Shown here: positions 35,093 to 44,371 of the stretch, in pieces
Layout of the letters: each line of letters begins with the position of its first letter
Position numbering within the stretch: the stretch's first letter is position 1
DNA from: Actinomyces viscosus
GTDB taxonomy: Bacteria; Actinomycetota; Actinomycetes; Actinomycetales; Actinomycetaceae
Direction: 5' to 3'
Assembly: GCF_900637975.1 (NCBI RefSeq)
Contig: NZ_LR134477.1
Location: forward strand, 2,480,001-2,544,000
Length of the DNA: 64,000 nucleotides
The notes under the pieces: model-generated
Databases searched by the model: none
What the model was told of the DNA's origin: nothing
Seen by the model: only the letters and a program-made list of their open reading frames with translations
Program-made: the position numbers and the translations under genes

Positions 35093-36500
35093 AATCACCA
35101 CTCTTACCTCGAACCGAAGACTCCCCAACCAGATCATACTCCTGAGCGAGCCCTGTCTGATGAAGTTCTTGCAACTGCTTGTCCGTGACCTTCATACCAA
35201 GAATCTCAGTGGCCTTGTTGCCGTCCCAGTTGTAACGGTCCGCCACGTGAACCTGGTAGTCGCACGTGTAGTGGCCGTTCGGATGCTCGGGCGAAGGTGG
35301 ATATACAGTAATTGTTCCCTCGGTAGCATACTGGTATCCACCCGTTGCCAAGAACCAGTTTTTGTCTTCGTCTTCGGCAGCGTACTCGCTACGCCAATGT
35401 GTGTTAAAAGGGTAGGTAACCGGCCCAGTCGCTCCCGATTTCTCGTATTCACTCTGGGCTTTATTCGCCATTTCTTCGACGCGACTCTCTGTTGAATCTG
35501 GAAGATCAGGGAGGTCATTGAGCATTTTGTCGACATTAATGTTCTGCGGGGTCCCCGTGTTCTCCAGGTAGTGGTGGAGGTTCTTTGATGCGTCCGGCCA
35601 CGCATCCCCACACGCGTCAGCCGCAACGTTTGCGAGTTCGTGGGTCACATAGTGATGCCATTCTGGTTTTTTCTTTCCATGCTCTCCTGAACCCTCATGG
35701 TCGGTGTCGCCGGAGTACTGCCAGGGCTTGACTCCTGGCATGTCCGCACGTGTTCCTGGGACGCCTTCTCCGAGCCAGTCATCCTCGCTGTTCACGCCCC
35801 CGCCAATACTGCCCTGCTTTCCGTCATCAGATCTACGGCCTTCACGGGAAGCGCGTGGCGCTACGCCACGCCCCTCTTCTGCACGGTTGGGTTTCGGCTT
35901 GTTCGGGTCAGGCGGAGTCGGTGAAGGCCCCGGCTGACGATTGGGAGTCGCGGCTGTGGTCAGGGCGGCGGCGTAGGCGTGGTCGACCTGGTTAGCCTGG
36001 GCCAGGGTGGCGGCCACCATGGCTTTGAGCTCGGCAACCTGCCCGGCGACCTTGGCGGCTTCGGCCGCCGAGTCTCCGCCGTCACCACCCGCACTGTCAC
36101 CACCGACACTATTGCCGCTGGAGCCCTCGAACAGATTCATCTGAACGTCGGGACTGGCGCTGACACTCCCATCATCGGCAAGCACCACCGCCGGATGCTC
36201 CGCAGCGTAGTCCTGGCAGGCCAGCACGCTTCTGCGCACCATCGCCACCCCGTCGCACGCGTCCCACGTGGCCCGGTGCATGCTGCGGACCCGGCCGATG
36301 AGCTCACCGTGGGAGGCCTCGCAGCGCCCCAGCGCTCCACAGGCCGCGCTGACGCTGGGTGCCTCGGAGACGACACCGGTCCGCGCCGACTGCGCCTCGC
36401 CCCTGATCGAGGTCAGCGCTCCCGTCGCCACGCCCAAGGACTCGGCGGCCTGCGCCAACGGCTCAGGATTCCACCGGCACACATCACTCCAGGTAGCCAT
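35073..36500 (-). CDS. WXG/LXG-like secreted protein with a putative C-terminal toxin domain
   Basis: 475 aa. Residues 1-110 are helical (WNPEPLAQAAESLGVATGAL, HGELIGRVRSMHRATWDACD), resembling the N-terminal domain of type VII substrates. A Gly/Ser/Asp-rich stretch follows at about 120-145, a coiled helix at 145-187, a Pro/Lys-rich linker at 190-235, and a C-terminal domain from about 265 (WHHYVTHELANVAADACGDA, HHYLENTGTPQNINVDKML, then VHVADRYNWDGNKATEILG and LHQTGLAQEYDLVGESS). I know this last pattern only as recurrent in actinobacterial secreted proteins and cannot name an activity. Two paralogous lipoprotein genes follow, the first overlapping by 20 bp. GC content falls across the C-terminal half, a sign of module exchange. 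Confidence 0.6.
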   Translation of the reverse strand: MATWSDVCRWNPEPLAQAAESLGVATGALTSIRGEAQSARTGVVSEAPSVSAACGALGRCEASHGELIGRVRSMHRATWDACDGVAMVRRSVLACQDYAAEHPAVVLADDGSVSASPDVQMNLFEGSSGNSVGGDSAGGDGGDSAAEAAKVAGQVAELKAMVAATLAQANQVDHAYAAALTTAATPNRQPGPSPTPPDPNKPKPNRAEEGRGVAPRASREGRRSDDGKQGSIGGGVNSEDDWLGEGVPGTRADMPGVKPWQYSGDTDHEGSGEHGKKKPEWHHYVTHELANVAADACGDAWPDASKNLHHYLENTGTPQNINVDKMLNDLPDLPDSTESRVEEMANKAQSEYEKSGATGPVTYPFNTHWRSEYAAEDEDKNWFLATGGYQYATEGTITVYPPSPEHPNGHYTCDYQVHVADRYNWDGNKATEILGMKVTDKQLQELHQTGLAQEYDLVGESSVRGKSGDYEPKPS

Positions 36501-36990
36501 TACTCACTCCAGCCCCGCCAGTGACGCAGTGCGCCTACCCCGGCCGGGACCGGGCCCAGTGGATACCAGCGCCTGAGCCCCACTGGACACGCCCTGGTCA
36601 TTGGCCTGATGAACCGCCGCTAGGGGCGCGCACACCGTCCAGTGATGACGACAACGCCGCCAAGTCACCCCACACCAGGTGAAGATCCGCCACCAGCAGC
36701 ACCTCCAGAATCAAGCATTATCGGACGACCAACCTCTCCGGCGCCGGACGAACGGGAACCTGAGCTCGCTCCACGACCCCCCGGAGAACACTTCGTGACT
36801 TTATCGTGATAATCAGCAACGAACGTTCAGAACTGCCTACCGTTTCCGGATCCCCTCATCCCGGGTTCCCAACCCGGGCGCGTCCTCCACGCGACACGAT
36901 CGCGACGTACCGGGACCGGAGCCGAATGACTCCTCCGCGGTGATTCAGGGCCCCTCCGGCTCCACCTCGCAGGGGCCGGCAGCAACCTGC
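36501..36990. other. 490-bp intergenic region between divergent transcription units
   Basis: No ORF with credible coding character. The 36780-36840 part is AT-rich (GACTTTATCGTGATAATCAG) and may hold the promoter of the WXG-type operon. The purB -10 candidate lies just beyond. Confidence 0.4.
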
Positions 36991-37003
36991 CACAATGAGC
37001 GGC

Positions 37004-38449
37004 ATGGTCGATCTCTCCACCGTCTCCCCCGCCATCGCCCTGGGCCCACTGGACGGCCGCTACCGCGCCGTCGCCGCCCCACTGGTCAACCACCTCTCCG
37101 AGGCCGCCCTCAACCGTGCCCGCCTGCAGGTCGAGGTCGAGTGGCTCATCCACCTCACCGACGGCGGCGTCCTGCCCGGCGCCCCCCACCTGAGCGAGAC
37201 GGAGAAGAACTACCTGCGCGGCGTCGTCGAGGACTTCGGGGCCGAGGCAATCGCCGAGCTCGGTGCCATCGAGGCCGAGACCCGCCACGACGTCAAGGCC
37301 GTCGAGTACCTGCTCAAGCGGCGCCTGGCCGCGGCCACCCAGGCCCACGGCGTCGTCGGCGCCGACAGCGGCCCCACCGTGCTGCCCGAGGTCGGCGAAA
37401 TCGTCCACATCTTCTGCACCAGCGAGGACATCAACAACCTCTCCTACGCCCTGACCATCCGCGCCGCCGTCGAGCAGGTCTGGCTGCCGGCCGCCCGCGG
37501 GCTGGTCGAGGACCTGGCCGCCATGGCCCACGAGTACGCCGACGCCGCCATGCTGGCGCGCACGCACGGCCAGCCGGCCACCCCCACGACGCTCGGCAAG
37601 GAGCTGGCGGTCCTGGCCTACCGGCTGCGCCGCCAGGTGCGCCGCGTCGAGGCCACCGAGTACCTGGGCAAGATCAACGGCGCCACCGGCACCTTCGGCG
37701 CGCACGTCGTCTCCGTGCCTGGCGCCGACTGGCAGGCCGTGGGCCGCGGCTTCGTGGAGCACCTGGGCCTGACCTGGAACCCGCTGACCACGCAGATCGA
37801 GTCTCACGACTGGCAGGCCGAGCTCTACTCCGACGTCGCCCGCTTCAACCGGATCGCCCACAACCTGGCCACGGACGTGTGGACCTACATCTCGCTGGGC
37901 TACTTCCACCAGCGCCTGAGCGCACAGGGCTCCACCGGCTCGTCGACCATGCCGCACAAGGTCAACCCGATCCGCTTCGAGAACGGCGAGGCCAACCTGG
38001 AGATCTCCTGCTCGCTGCTGGACACGCTGGCCGCCACCCTTGTCACCTCCCGCCTCCAGCGTGACCTCACCGACTCCACCACGCAGCGCAACGTGGGCGT
38101 GGCCCTGGGGCACTCGCTGCTGGCCGTGGACAACATCCGCCGGGGCTTGGCCGGGCTCGACGTCGACCGCGCCCGCCTGGAGGAGGACCTGGAGGCGACC
38201 TGGGAGGTGCTCGGCGAGCCCGTCCAGCAGGCGATGCGGGCGGCCGCCGTCGCAGGGGCGACGGGCATGGCCGACCCCTACGAGCGCCTCAAGGAGCTCA
38301 CCCGCGGCAAGAAGGTCACGCCCGAGGGTATGCGCGAGTTCATCTCCGGGCTCGGCATGCCCGACGACGTCGAGGCGCGGCTGCTGGCCCTGACGCCCGC
38401 CACCTATACGGGCCTGGCCGCCGAGCTCGTCTCCCACCTGGACGACTGA
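37004..38449 (+). CDS. purB: Adenylosuccinate lyase
   Basis: About 481 aa. This is the long (E. coli-type) PurB form, which cleaves SAICAR to AICAR and adenylosuccinate to AMP. LGPLDGRYRAVAAPLVNHLSE opens the protein, the fumarase-superfamily signature GSSTMPHKVNPIRFEN carries the catalytic serine loop, and TSEDINNLSYAL and ARTHGQPATPTTLGKELAVL are the other conserved blocks with the catalytic His. I prefer the ATG at 37004, 7 nt behind CACAAT (36991-36996); the in-frame ATG at 36995 would add three residues. It is monocistronic, and a P2 repeat fragment follows. Confidence 0.95.
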   Translation: MVDLSTVSPAIALGPLDGRYRAVAAPLVNHLSEAALNRARLQVEVEWLIHLTDGGVLPGAPHLSETEKNYLRGVVEDFGAEAIAELGAIEAETRHDVKAVEYLLKRRLAAATQAHGVVGADSGPTVLPEVGEIVHIFCTSEDINNLSYALTIRAAVEQVWLPAARGLVEDLAAMAHEYADAAMLARTHGQPATPTTLGKELAVLAYRLRRQVRRVEATEYLGKINGATGTFGAHVVSVPGADWQAVGRGFVEHLGLTWNPLTTQIESHDWQAELYSDVARFNRIAHNLATDVWTYISLGYFHQRLSAQGSTGSSTMPHKVNPIRFENGEANLEISCSLLDTLAATLVTSRLQRDLTDSTTQRNVGVALGHSLLAVDNIRRGLAGLDVDRARLEEDLEATWEVLGEPVQQAMRAAAVAGATGMADPYERLKELTRGKKVTPEGMREFISGLGMPDDVEARLLALTPATYTGLAAELVSHLDD

Positions 38450-38585
38450 AGGCCCGCAAGCAGATCAGACCGGGAACCGCCGGCCGGCCCGCGCACGACC
38501 CCCGACCCTCGCCGGGGCGAGGGTCAAGTTCGCTCAGAGCCTCAGCCCGACTATCAGACCTAGCACCACCCAAACTGCGCGGGGG

Positions 38586-38640
38586 GTTCGGAACCACTGG
38601 GCAGGGGTTGTGCGTACTGCACGAGGGCCGGCCTACTGTG
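38586..38640. repeat. Palindromic repeat P2, partial copy 3
   Basis: GAACCACTGGGCAGGGGTTG, then TGCGTACTGCACGAGGGC and CGGCCTACTGTG correspond to half of the P2 palindrome. It lies after purB. Confidence 0.6.
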
Positions 38641-38935
38641 TTGTCTCATGACTTCTGAGAGCTTCGGATGTCATGACATCTGAGACACTGGTTGGGCGGC
38701 ATGCCGGAAGACCGTGCGGTACGCACCACGCCTGTCCAGCTCAGCCCCGCCCTCGTGCACATCGGCCGACTCGGCGCGGGAAAGGGCCCGGGCCCGGAAC
38801 TGGGCGTTAACCATGACCCCCTGACCCCACACAGGTGCCAGAAGGGGCTAGGCAGGGAGGGCAAGACCGGCCCCAGGACGAGGACCTCCGGCCCCGCCCC
38901 CACGACCCCGCGGCGTCAGTCCCGCCAGCAGCCCA

Positions 38936-39057
38936 GTGTCCACCGCGCTGACATCAACGATCCCGCCATCGAAGCACCCGGTGAGGATCGTTGAAATGCT
39001 GCAGTATTTCCTCGACGTGCAGCGCCGATGTGGAGCTGATGTCAGCACCATGGACAC
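38936..39057. repeat. 122-bp MITE, copy 1
   Basis: 21-bp terminal inverted repeats (38936-38956 and 39037-39057) reading GTGTCCA, 2-3 variable bases, GCTGACATCA, enclose 80 bp without an ORF. Copy 2 at 44148-44269 has exactly the same length and ends. Confidence 0.75.
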
Positions 39058-39233
39058 CGACACCCGTCACGCCTCTTCCCTTCTGCCCCACCCTTGCCTT
39101 CCGGACCACCAGCCTGCCCCGGGCTCCCAGGGGGTCGGCAAGGTCGGTGGGTGAGGGTGTCTGAGCCGCTTTGATGGGGGTGGTGTGTCGCTGGGACGGG
39201 GGCCGCGGGCCCCGTAGGGACGATGAGTGGTGT

Positions 39234-39745
39234 CTAGTTGTACTTCCCTGTGAGGTTGTGAACGCGGCTGGCGGGGGTTTGGCCGTCCAGGGCGGTGTGG
39301 GGTCGGTGGTGGTTGTAGTGGTGGAGCCAGGTCTGGTAGGCGGCCTCGCGCTGGGTCTGGCTGGTGTAGGTGTGAGCGTAGGCCCACTCATGGGTCAGAG
39401 TACGGTTAAAGCGCTCGACCTTGCCGCCTGTCTGGGGCCGGTAGGGGCGGGTGTAGCGGTGCTTGACGCCGGCTGCGGACAGGACCTGGTTAAAGGGCCC
39501 GTGAGCGGTAGCAGGCCCCGTTATCGGTCATGACAGCCTGGACGGTGACGCCCAGGTCCTTGAAGAACGCGTTGGCGCGCTGAAAGAACCCGGCAGCGGT
39601 CTCCTTGCGCTCATCATCGAGGATCTCGGAGTAGACCAGGCGCGAGTAGTCGTCTATCGCGTGGTGGATGTACCGATAGCCTCCCACCGGGCTACCCCGA
39701 CGGCGGGTGCGGGTCTTGGCGCGGTCCGCGGCCAGGGCGGGAGCT
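39234..39745 (-). pseudogene. IS481-family transposase, 3' remnant
   Basis: Minus-strand fragment encoding the C-terminal half of an IS481 transposase: RYIHHAIDDYSRLVYSEILD, AVMTDNGACYRSRA (second catalytic Asp), then after a frameshift near 39505 KHRYTRPYRPQTGGKVERFN with the catalytic Glu and HTALDGQTPASRVHNLTGKYN-stop. The N-terminal half is missing. It is a different IS481 member from the one at 30428. Confidence 0.8.
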
Positions 39746-39788
39746 GAGCCCCGTCCGTGAGCGCGCCAGCCCCCCGCCGTCGAGCGTG

Positions 39789-41212
39789 TTCAATGGTTTG
39801 TGTAGGCCCCTCCGTTGGAAGGACTGACACTGATGACTGCTACTGATGATGACAACAGGGCTCCTGCTGGTGGGCGGGATGTGGTTGACCAGCTGCGCTC
39901 GGCTGGGGCTCTGGATGGCTTGTTTGAGCAGATTGATTCCGGGCAGGTGAGCATGACCGGGGCTGATGGCCTGCTGCCTGCTCTGGTCAAGGAGGCTCTG
40001 GAGAGGGGGCTGGCCGCTTGGCTTGAGCGAGCACCTTGGCTATGAAAAGGGCGAGTCGACCGCCCAGGCGCGCGGCAACGCCAGGAACGGGACCACGCCC
40101 AAGACGGTGGACTCTGAGGTGGGGCCCTTCGAGACCTGTGGTGCCTCGGGACCGGGCCGGGACCTTCACGCCGCGCCTGGTGCGTAAGGGCCAGCGTCGT
40201 CTGGACGGCCTGGATGCGATGATCATCAGCTTGTATGCCGGTGGAATTGAGAAGTGCGCGACATCCAGCACCACCTGGCCTCCACGCTCAGTGTGGAGCT
40301 GTCCGCGGGGACCATTTCGAGGACCCGCCGACGCGGTAGCCGATGCTGTCCTGGAGTGGCAGCGCCGCCCGCTGGAGGAGTTCTACCCGGTGATCTACCT
40401 CGACGCGATCCGGGCCGATGGTCCGCGTCAATCACCGGGTCGCCTCCCGCTCGGCCCATATCGCGGTCGGGGTGGACATGGACGGGATCAAGCACGTGCT
40501 GGGGATCTGGGTCCAGGCCGAGGAAGGAGCCTCCTTCTGGGCGCATGTGTGCGCCGAGCTGGCCAACAGAGGCGTGAGCGACGTGCTGATCGTGTGCTGC
40601 GACGGGCTGACGGGCCTGCCCGAGGCGATCGAGGCGACCTGGCCCCAGGCGACGGTCCAGACCTGCGTGGTCCACCTGATCCGGGCCTCGATGCGGTTCG
40701 TGTCCTACGGGGACCGCAAGAAGGTCGCCGCCGCTCTCAAACCCATCTACACCGCCCCGAGCCAGGAGGCCGCTTGGCAAGCCCTGACCGACTTCTCTGA
40801 GTCCGATCTGGGGGTCAAGTACCCCCAGACGGCGGCGACCTGGGAGCGGGCCTGGGAAAGGTTCATCCCGTTCCTGGACTTCCCGCCGATGCTCAGGCGC
40901 GTCATCTACACCACCAACAGCATCGAGTCGCTGAACTACCAGCTGCGCAAGGTCACCAAGAACCGCGGCCACTTCCCCAGTGATGAGGCGGTGGTCAAGC
41001 TGCTGTGGCTGGCGATCTGCGACATCGAGGACAAACGAGCCCGAGAACGCGACAAGGAGAAAGGACTGCCAGCATCCAAGCGCAAAGCCAAGGGCAAGCT
41101 CGTCGAAGGACAGATCACCACCGACTGGAACAAGGCCCTGGCCCAGCTCACCACCACCTACCCCAACCGAATCAACCCCTACCTGTAAACCGCTTACACA
41201 GAAAACTGGACA
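39789..41212 (+). mobile_element. IS256-family insertion sequence, degenerate
   Basis: Imperfect ends (left TTTGTGTAGGC near 39797-39807; right end as reverse complement TTCTGTGTAAGCGG near 41191-41206) enclose a decayed Mutator-type transposase gene. The right end lies inside a truncated IS1549-like transposase gene, so this is an insertion into another element. Confidence 0.65.
39833..41188 (+). pseudogene. IS256 (Mutator-type) transposase with several frameshifts
   Basis: Pieces in successive frames: MTATDDDNRAPAGGRDVVDQ and LLPALVKEALERGLAAWLE; then SEHLGYEKGESTAQARGNAR and NGTTPKTVDSEVGP; then VPRDRAGTFTPRLVRKGQRR and LDGLDAMIISLYAGG; then the long 3' part (HIAVGVDMDGIKHVLGIWVQ, VSDVLIVCCDGLTGLPEAIE with a catalytic Asp, VYTTNSIES-type IYTTNSIESLNYQLRKVTKN with the Glu region). 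At least four frame changes make it inactive. The 3' end reaches a normal stop. Confidence 0.85.
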
Positions 41213-41216
41213 GGCC

Positions 41217-41818
41217 CGATCGTCCTCCTTCTCGGCCTCGAAATAGAGGGTGGTCACGTCGTACAGGCACAGCGCCAGACCCCCACCAGTGTTGGTGACG
41301 TGCTCGAACAAGGCCCCAGAGATGCTCTCACGGTAGCCCCGCTCAACGCAGCGCCCCAGGGAGCGGAACAAGGTCCGCACGGTGACCGGCTCCAGGCCCA
41401 GGTCACTGAGCACCCGGGGGACCTGGGCCTTGGAGGTCGGCTCGATCAGACGAGCGGCGACCATCTGCTCAAAGGCCCGATCACCCCCAGTGGCGTCCCT
41501 CAGCCCCAGACGGGTGTAGGAGTCGTGCAGGACCTCCCACAACAACCTGGAGTGCTTGGACTCCACCGTGGTCCTGGCCAGATTGGTGTGTCCCGGTGCC
41601 GGTTCCAGGGACTCCAGGTCCAGCAGCCCCTGGCCCTGCCAGGCGGCGATCCTCTGCCGACCGGCCTCCAGCAGGGCCTCCAGCTCCGTCTCGTCGTGGG
41701 CTGAGCCCAGGTGCTCCACGATCCGGCGCACACCACCGGACTTGGACACGATCTGAACGGCCGTGGCCCCTGAGGCTGTCCTGACCTTGCGCACAAACGG
41801 GCTCCACCAGCCCACCAT
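41217..41818 (-). pseudogene. IS1549/IS1634-type transposase, truncated N-terminal 200 residues
   Basis: Starts at ATG 41818 with VGWWSPFVRKVRTASGATAV and VQIVSKSGGVRRIVEHLGSA, continues through ARLIEPTSKAQVPRVLSDLG, and reaches LCLYDVTTLYFEAEKEDD (first catalytic Asp). The rest is replaced by the IS256 remnant. It is homologous to, but clearly different from, the 512-aa transposase of the two IS1634-family copies in this window, so it represents a second lineage. Confidence 0.85.
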
Positions 41819-41828
41819 ACGGGCTCTT

Positions 41829-43283
41829 AGTGCCCCACCACCAGACCCCGACGAGACTCATGAAGGATGCCCGCGTAAGAGGCTCGGTGCCTCATGTAGG
41901 ACTGCCCGCGAAGCTCGTGGACCGTGGTGGGCATGGGAAGTGGGTTGTCGATGCAGGCCAGGGCCGAGATCACGGGAAAGTACGCCAGGGTGTACACGAG
42001 GGCGTCGAAGAAGGACAAGGGACGGATCCTTGATGAGGTCTGCGCAGTCACTGGCTGGAGTCGGGACAACGCGCGCCGACGCCTGGTGGCCGCAGCCAAG
42101 CGCCCACCGGGTCGCCGAAAGTCGGCGGAGCGAAGGGCTAGAGCCCGCAGGTACTCCTACGACGCCTTGAAGGTGCTCCAGCGAGTGTGGGCCGCCAGCG
42201 GCGGGCAGTGCGGCAAGTACCTCAAGGAGTCCATGCCGCTGCTGCTGGACCTGCTGGAGGCGAGCGGTGAGCTCGACGACGAGCCGCGCTACACCCCAGC
42301 CGTCAGAGACGAGCTGGTGGCCATGAGCGCGGCGACCATTGACCGCTACCTCGCCCCGGTGCGGGCTACCGAGCAGCTGCGGGGCAAGTCGACGACCAAG
42401 GCCGGTCCGTTGCTGCGCAGCTCCATCAAGATCCGCAAGGCCGGTGACGAGATCGAGGCTGAGCCTGGGTTCTTCGAGGTCGACACCGTCGCCCACTGCG
42501 GGCCGACCCTCAAAGGAGAGTTCACCCGGACTGTGAACATGACCGACGCGCTCACGGGGTGGACCTTCACTCGCTCAATCCGAAACAACGCTGAGAAGCA
42601 CATCATCTCCGCCCTGGACGCCGCCGTGGGATGCGTCCCGTTCCCCGTTTTGGGCATGGACTTCGATAACGGCTCAGAGTTCATCAACCACAGCGTGGTG
42701 CGCTGGGCCGGGGACTTGGACATCTACTTCACCCGCTCACGCCCCTACAGGAAGAACGACCAGGCCACCATCGAGTCGAAGAACAACCACCTGGTGCGCC
42801 GCTACGCCTTCTACTACCGCTACGACACCAGCGAGGAGCGCGAGGTCCTGGGCCGTCTCTGGGAGCAGGTCAACGTCAAGCTCAACTTCCTGACCCCCAC
42901 CCGCAAGCCCATCGGATGGGGCACCGATAAGGCCGGCAGGCGCAAGCGCCTCTACGACGCTCCTCGTACCCCACTGGACCGGCTGCTGGACACCAGCGCC
43001 CTGACCAAGGCCCAGAAGACTGACCTGGTCTCGTACCGCAACCAGCTCAACCCCGCCTCTATCACCCGCCGCATCATCGAGCTCCAGGACGTTCTCATCC
43101 GCCTGGCCAAGGACAAGACCGACCAGCTCTACCTCGCCCAGATCCCAAGCATCCTGCCCGACGTCCACAAAGGCGTACGAGTCAGGAAAGCCTCCTAACC
43201 ACCCCTCAACCTGGCGGGCATTCCTACATGAGGCACCGAAGACACTTCGCGGGCACCTTGACATGAGGCACCCCGGACACTAA
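41829..43283 (+). mobile_element. DDE insertion sequence (ISNCY-like), apparently intact
   Basis: Subterminal motif GGTGCCTCATGT ... TGCCCGCGAAG occurs once on the left (41890-41914) and twice in inverted orientation on the right (43207-43270). Outer ends share TTAGTGnCC. One uninterrupted transposase gene is inside. Precise ends and target duplication are uncertain. It sits directly upstream of the truncated IS1549-like gene. Confidence 0.6.
41924..43198 (+). CDS. Integrase-core (rve/DDE) transposase
   Basis: About 424 aa (or 415 from an internal ATG at 41951). The N-terminal half is a helix-turn-helix region (KYARVYTRASKKDKGRILDE, VCAVTGWSRDNARRRLVAAA). The rve core has FFEVDTVAHCGPTL (Asp), LGMDFDNGSEFINHSVVRW (Asp) and NDQATIESKNNHLVRRYAFY (Glu). 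The frame is intact, unlike that of neighbouring elements, so it may still be mobile. Family placement as ISNCY-like is from memory of the motif spacing and is not certain. Confidence 0.75.
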   Translation: MVGMGSGLSMQARAEITGKYARVYTRASKKDKGRILDEVCAVTGWSRDNARRRLVAAAKRPPGRRKSAERRARARRYSYDALKVLQRVWAASGGQCGKYLKESMPLLLDLLEASGELDDEPRYTPAVRDELVAMSAATIDRYLAPVRATEQLRGKSTTKAGPLLRSSIKIRKAGDEIEAEPGFFEVDTVAHCGPTLKGEFTRTVNMTDALTGWTFTRSIRNNAEKHIISALDAAVGCVPFPVLGMDFDNGSEFINHSVVRWAGDLDIYFTRSRPYRKNDQATIESKNNHLVRRYAFYYRYDTSEEREVLGRLWEQVNVKLNFLTPTRKPIGWGTDKAGRRKRLYDAPRTPLDRLLDTSALTKAQKTDLVSYRNQLNPASITRRIIELQDVLIRLAKDKTDQLYLAQIPSILPDVHKGVRVRKAS

Positions 43284-43344
43284 CACCCTGACACACGTCA
43301 GCATGGATTGTTACGACATATATAGCGGCTCTTCGTGTTTGAGG

Positions 43345-43810
43345 GTGTGGTAGGCGGGGCCTGTCGTCGGGTTTAGGTGGTTGCTGTTAGGTGGTCTTTG
43401 AGGCGTCCGGCGTGGATGAGGCTGCGGATGGTGTAGCTGGCCAGGTTGCGGAAGCCCAGGGCGATGCCGCGTAGGTGCTCCAGGCGTCCGTTGATCGCTT
43501 GGCGTGGGGCCGTTGGAGGTACGGGGGCAGTCGAAGTAGGCCAGGATGTCCTGGCTGCGGCTGGTCAGGGTTCTGGCCAGGGTCTGGATCTCCTCCAGCT
43601 CGTTGGGGATGGCCTGCCTCAGGGAGTCGATGAGCCGTTGCATCAGGTACTTTCCCAGGCCCGGGTCCTCGGTGCGGTAGGCCTGGATCAGGCGCTGGTA
43701 GACACCCCAGGAGGCCTTCACCGCAGCGTGGTGCTCGCCGGCGAGCAGAACCTCGAGACGCCTGGCCTGGGTGTCGATGAGCAGGTTGGCTCCGGTGTGC
43801 AGGGTGCGCC
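43345..43810 (-). pseudogene. ISL3-family transposase, C-terminal remnant
   Basis: Minus strand. LHTGANLLIDTQARRLEVLL, then KASWGVYQRLIQAYRTEDPG, LGKYLMQRLIDSLRQAIPNE, LEEIQTLARTLTSRSQDILA, YFDCPRTSNGPT and, after a frameshift near 43505, INGRLEHLRGIALGFRNLAS. This is the typical ISL3 C-terminus. The 5' half is absent, and the right boundary merges with the shared non-coding module. Confidence 0.75.
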
Positions 43811-43869
43811 TGGGCGAAGGGCAGGCTCGATCAGAGCCTCAGCCCGACTATCAGACCTGACACCACCCG

Positions 43870-43983
43870 AACTGCACGAGGGTCGGGATCCACGGGCAGA
43901 GGGTCGGGTGTACTCCACAGAGTCCGGGGGTTCGTGCAGTACGCACAACCCCCGACCAATACACCCCCACCCTCGTGCAGTAG
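43870..43983. repeat. Palindromic repeat P2, copy 4, inside the shared module
   Basis: ACTGCACGAGGGTCGGGA, GTACTCCACAGAGTCC, TTCGTGCAGTACGCAC and CCACCCTCGTGCAGTAGG. Preceded at 43831-43869 by the same 40-bp block that precedes the partial copy at 38586. Confidence 0.7.
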
Positions 43984-44147
43984 GCCGCTCTGAAGAAGAC
44001 CCGGCTCAGATCATCATCGAAACACGACCTCTGGGGCCCCTGCGCGAGCGCCGGAAGGGGTCAGGCAGGGACCGGTGGGTGCCCCCGAGGTGAGAGAACC
44101 TGGATGCGCCGCCAAGACCCTGGCGGACTCACTCCCCGCACAGCCAA

Positions 44148-44269
44148 GTGTCCACAGCGCTGACATCAGCGCGCCAGCCGTCGAAGCGCCTGACACAGAA
44201 CGTTGGAATCCCGGGGTTTCTTCTCAGGCTGGGAGGTCAGCGCAGTGTTGATGTCAGCACCGTGGACAC
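44148..44269. repeat. 122-bp MITE, copy 2
   Basis: Terminal inverted repeats at 44148-44168 and 44249-44269, matching copy 1. Its right end is included in the target duplication of the adjacent IS1634-family element, giving a third right arm at 46028-46048. Confidence 0.75.
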
Positions 44270-44371
44270 TTCCAGTCCTTCATCGACACTCATGGCCGCT
44301 CATCGACACTTTCGGGCCCTTCATGAACACCTTCATCGACACTTAATGGACACTTTCGGGCCCTTCATCGA
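44243..44371. repeat. 129-bp target-site duplication, left copy, with degenerate ACACTT/TTCAT repeats
   Basis: Identical to 46022-46150. Inside are five or six degenerate units built from CATCGACACTTTCGGGCCCT-like words at irregular 20-30-bp spacing. Confidence 0.9.

Larger units (their letters stand above)
38450..39233. other. Non-coding module shared with 43831-44271
   Basis: No credible gene. It holds a 40-bp block (CAGAGCCTCAGCCCGACTAT near 38537-38576), a partial P2 repeat (38586-38640), a patch near 38840-38860 similar to one near 44058-44072, and the MITE copy at 38936-39057. The same blocks occur in the same order and orientation at 43831-44271, so two imperfect direct copies flank the IS-rich segment 39.2-43.8 kb. 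Confidence 0.6.

Noticed and set aside
35073..36500. Assignment of a specific toxin activity to the C-terminal domain
   Set aside because: The DRYNWDG-type motif is familiar from secreted actinobacterial proteins but I cannot tie it to a characterised activity.
44262..44371. CRISPR array
   Set aside because: Spacing is irregular (20-30 bp), units are degenerate and there are no cas genes.
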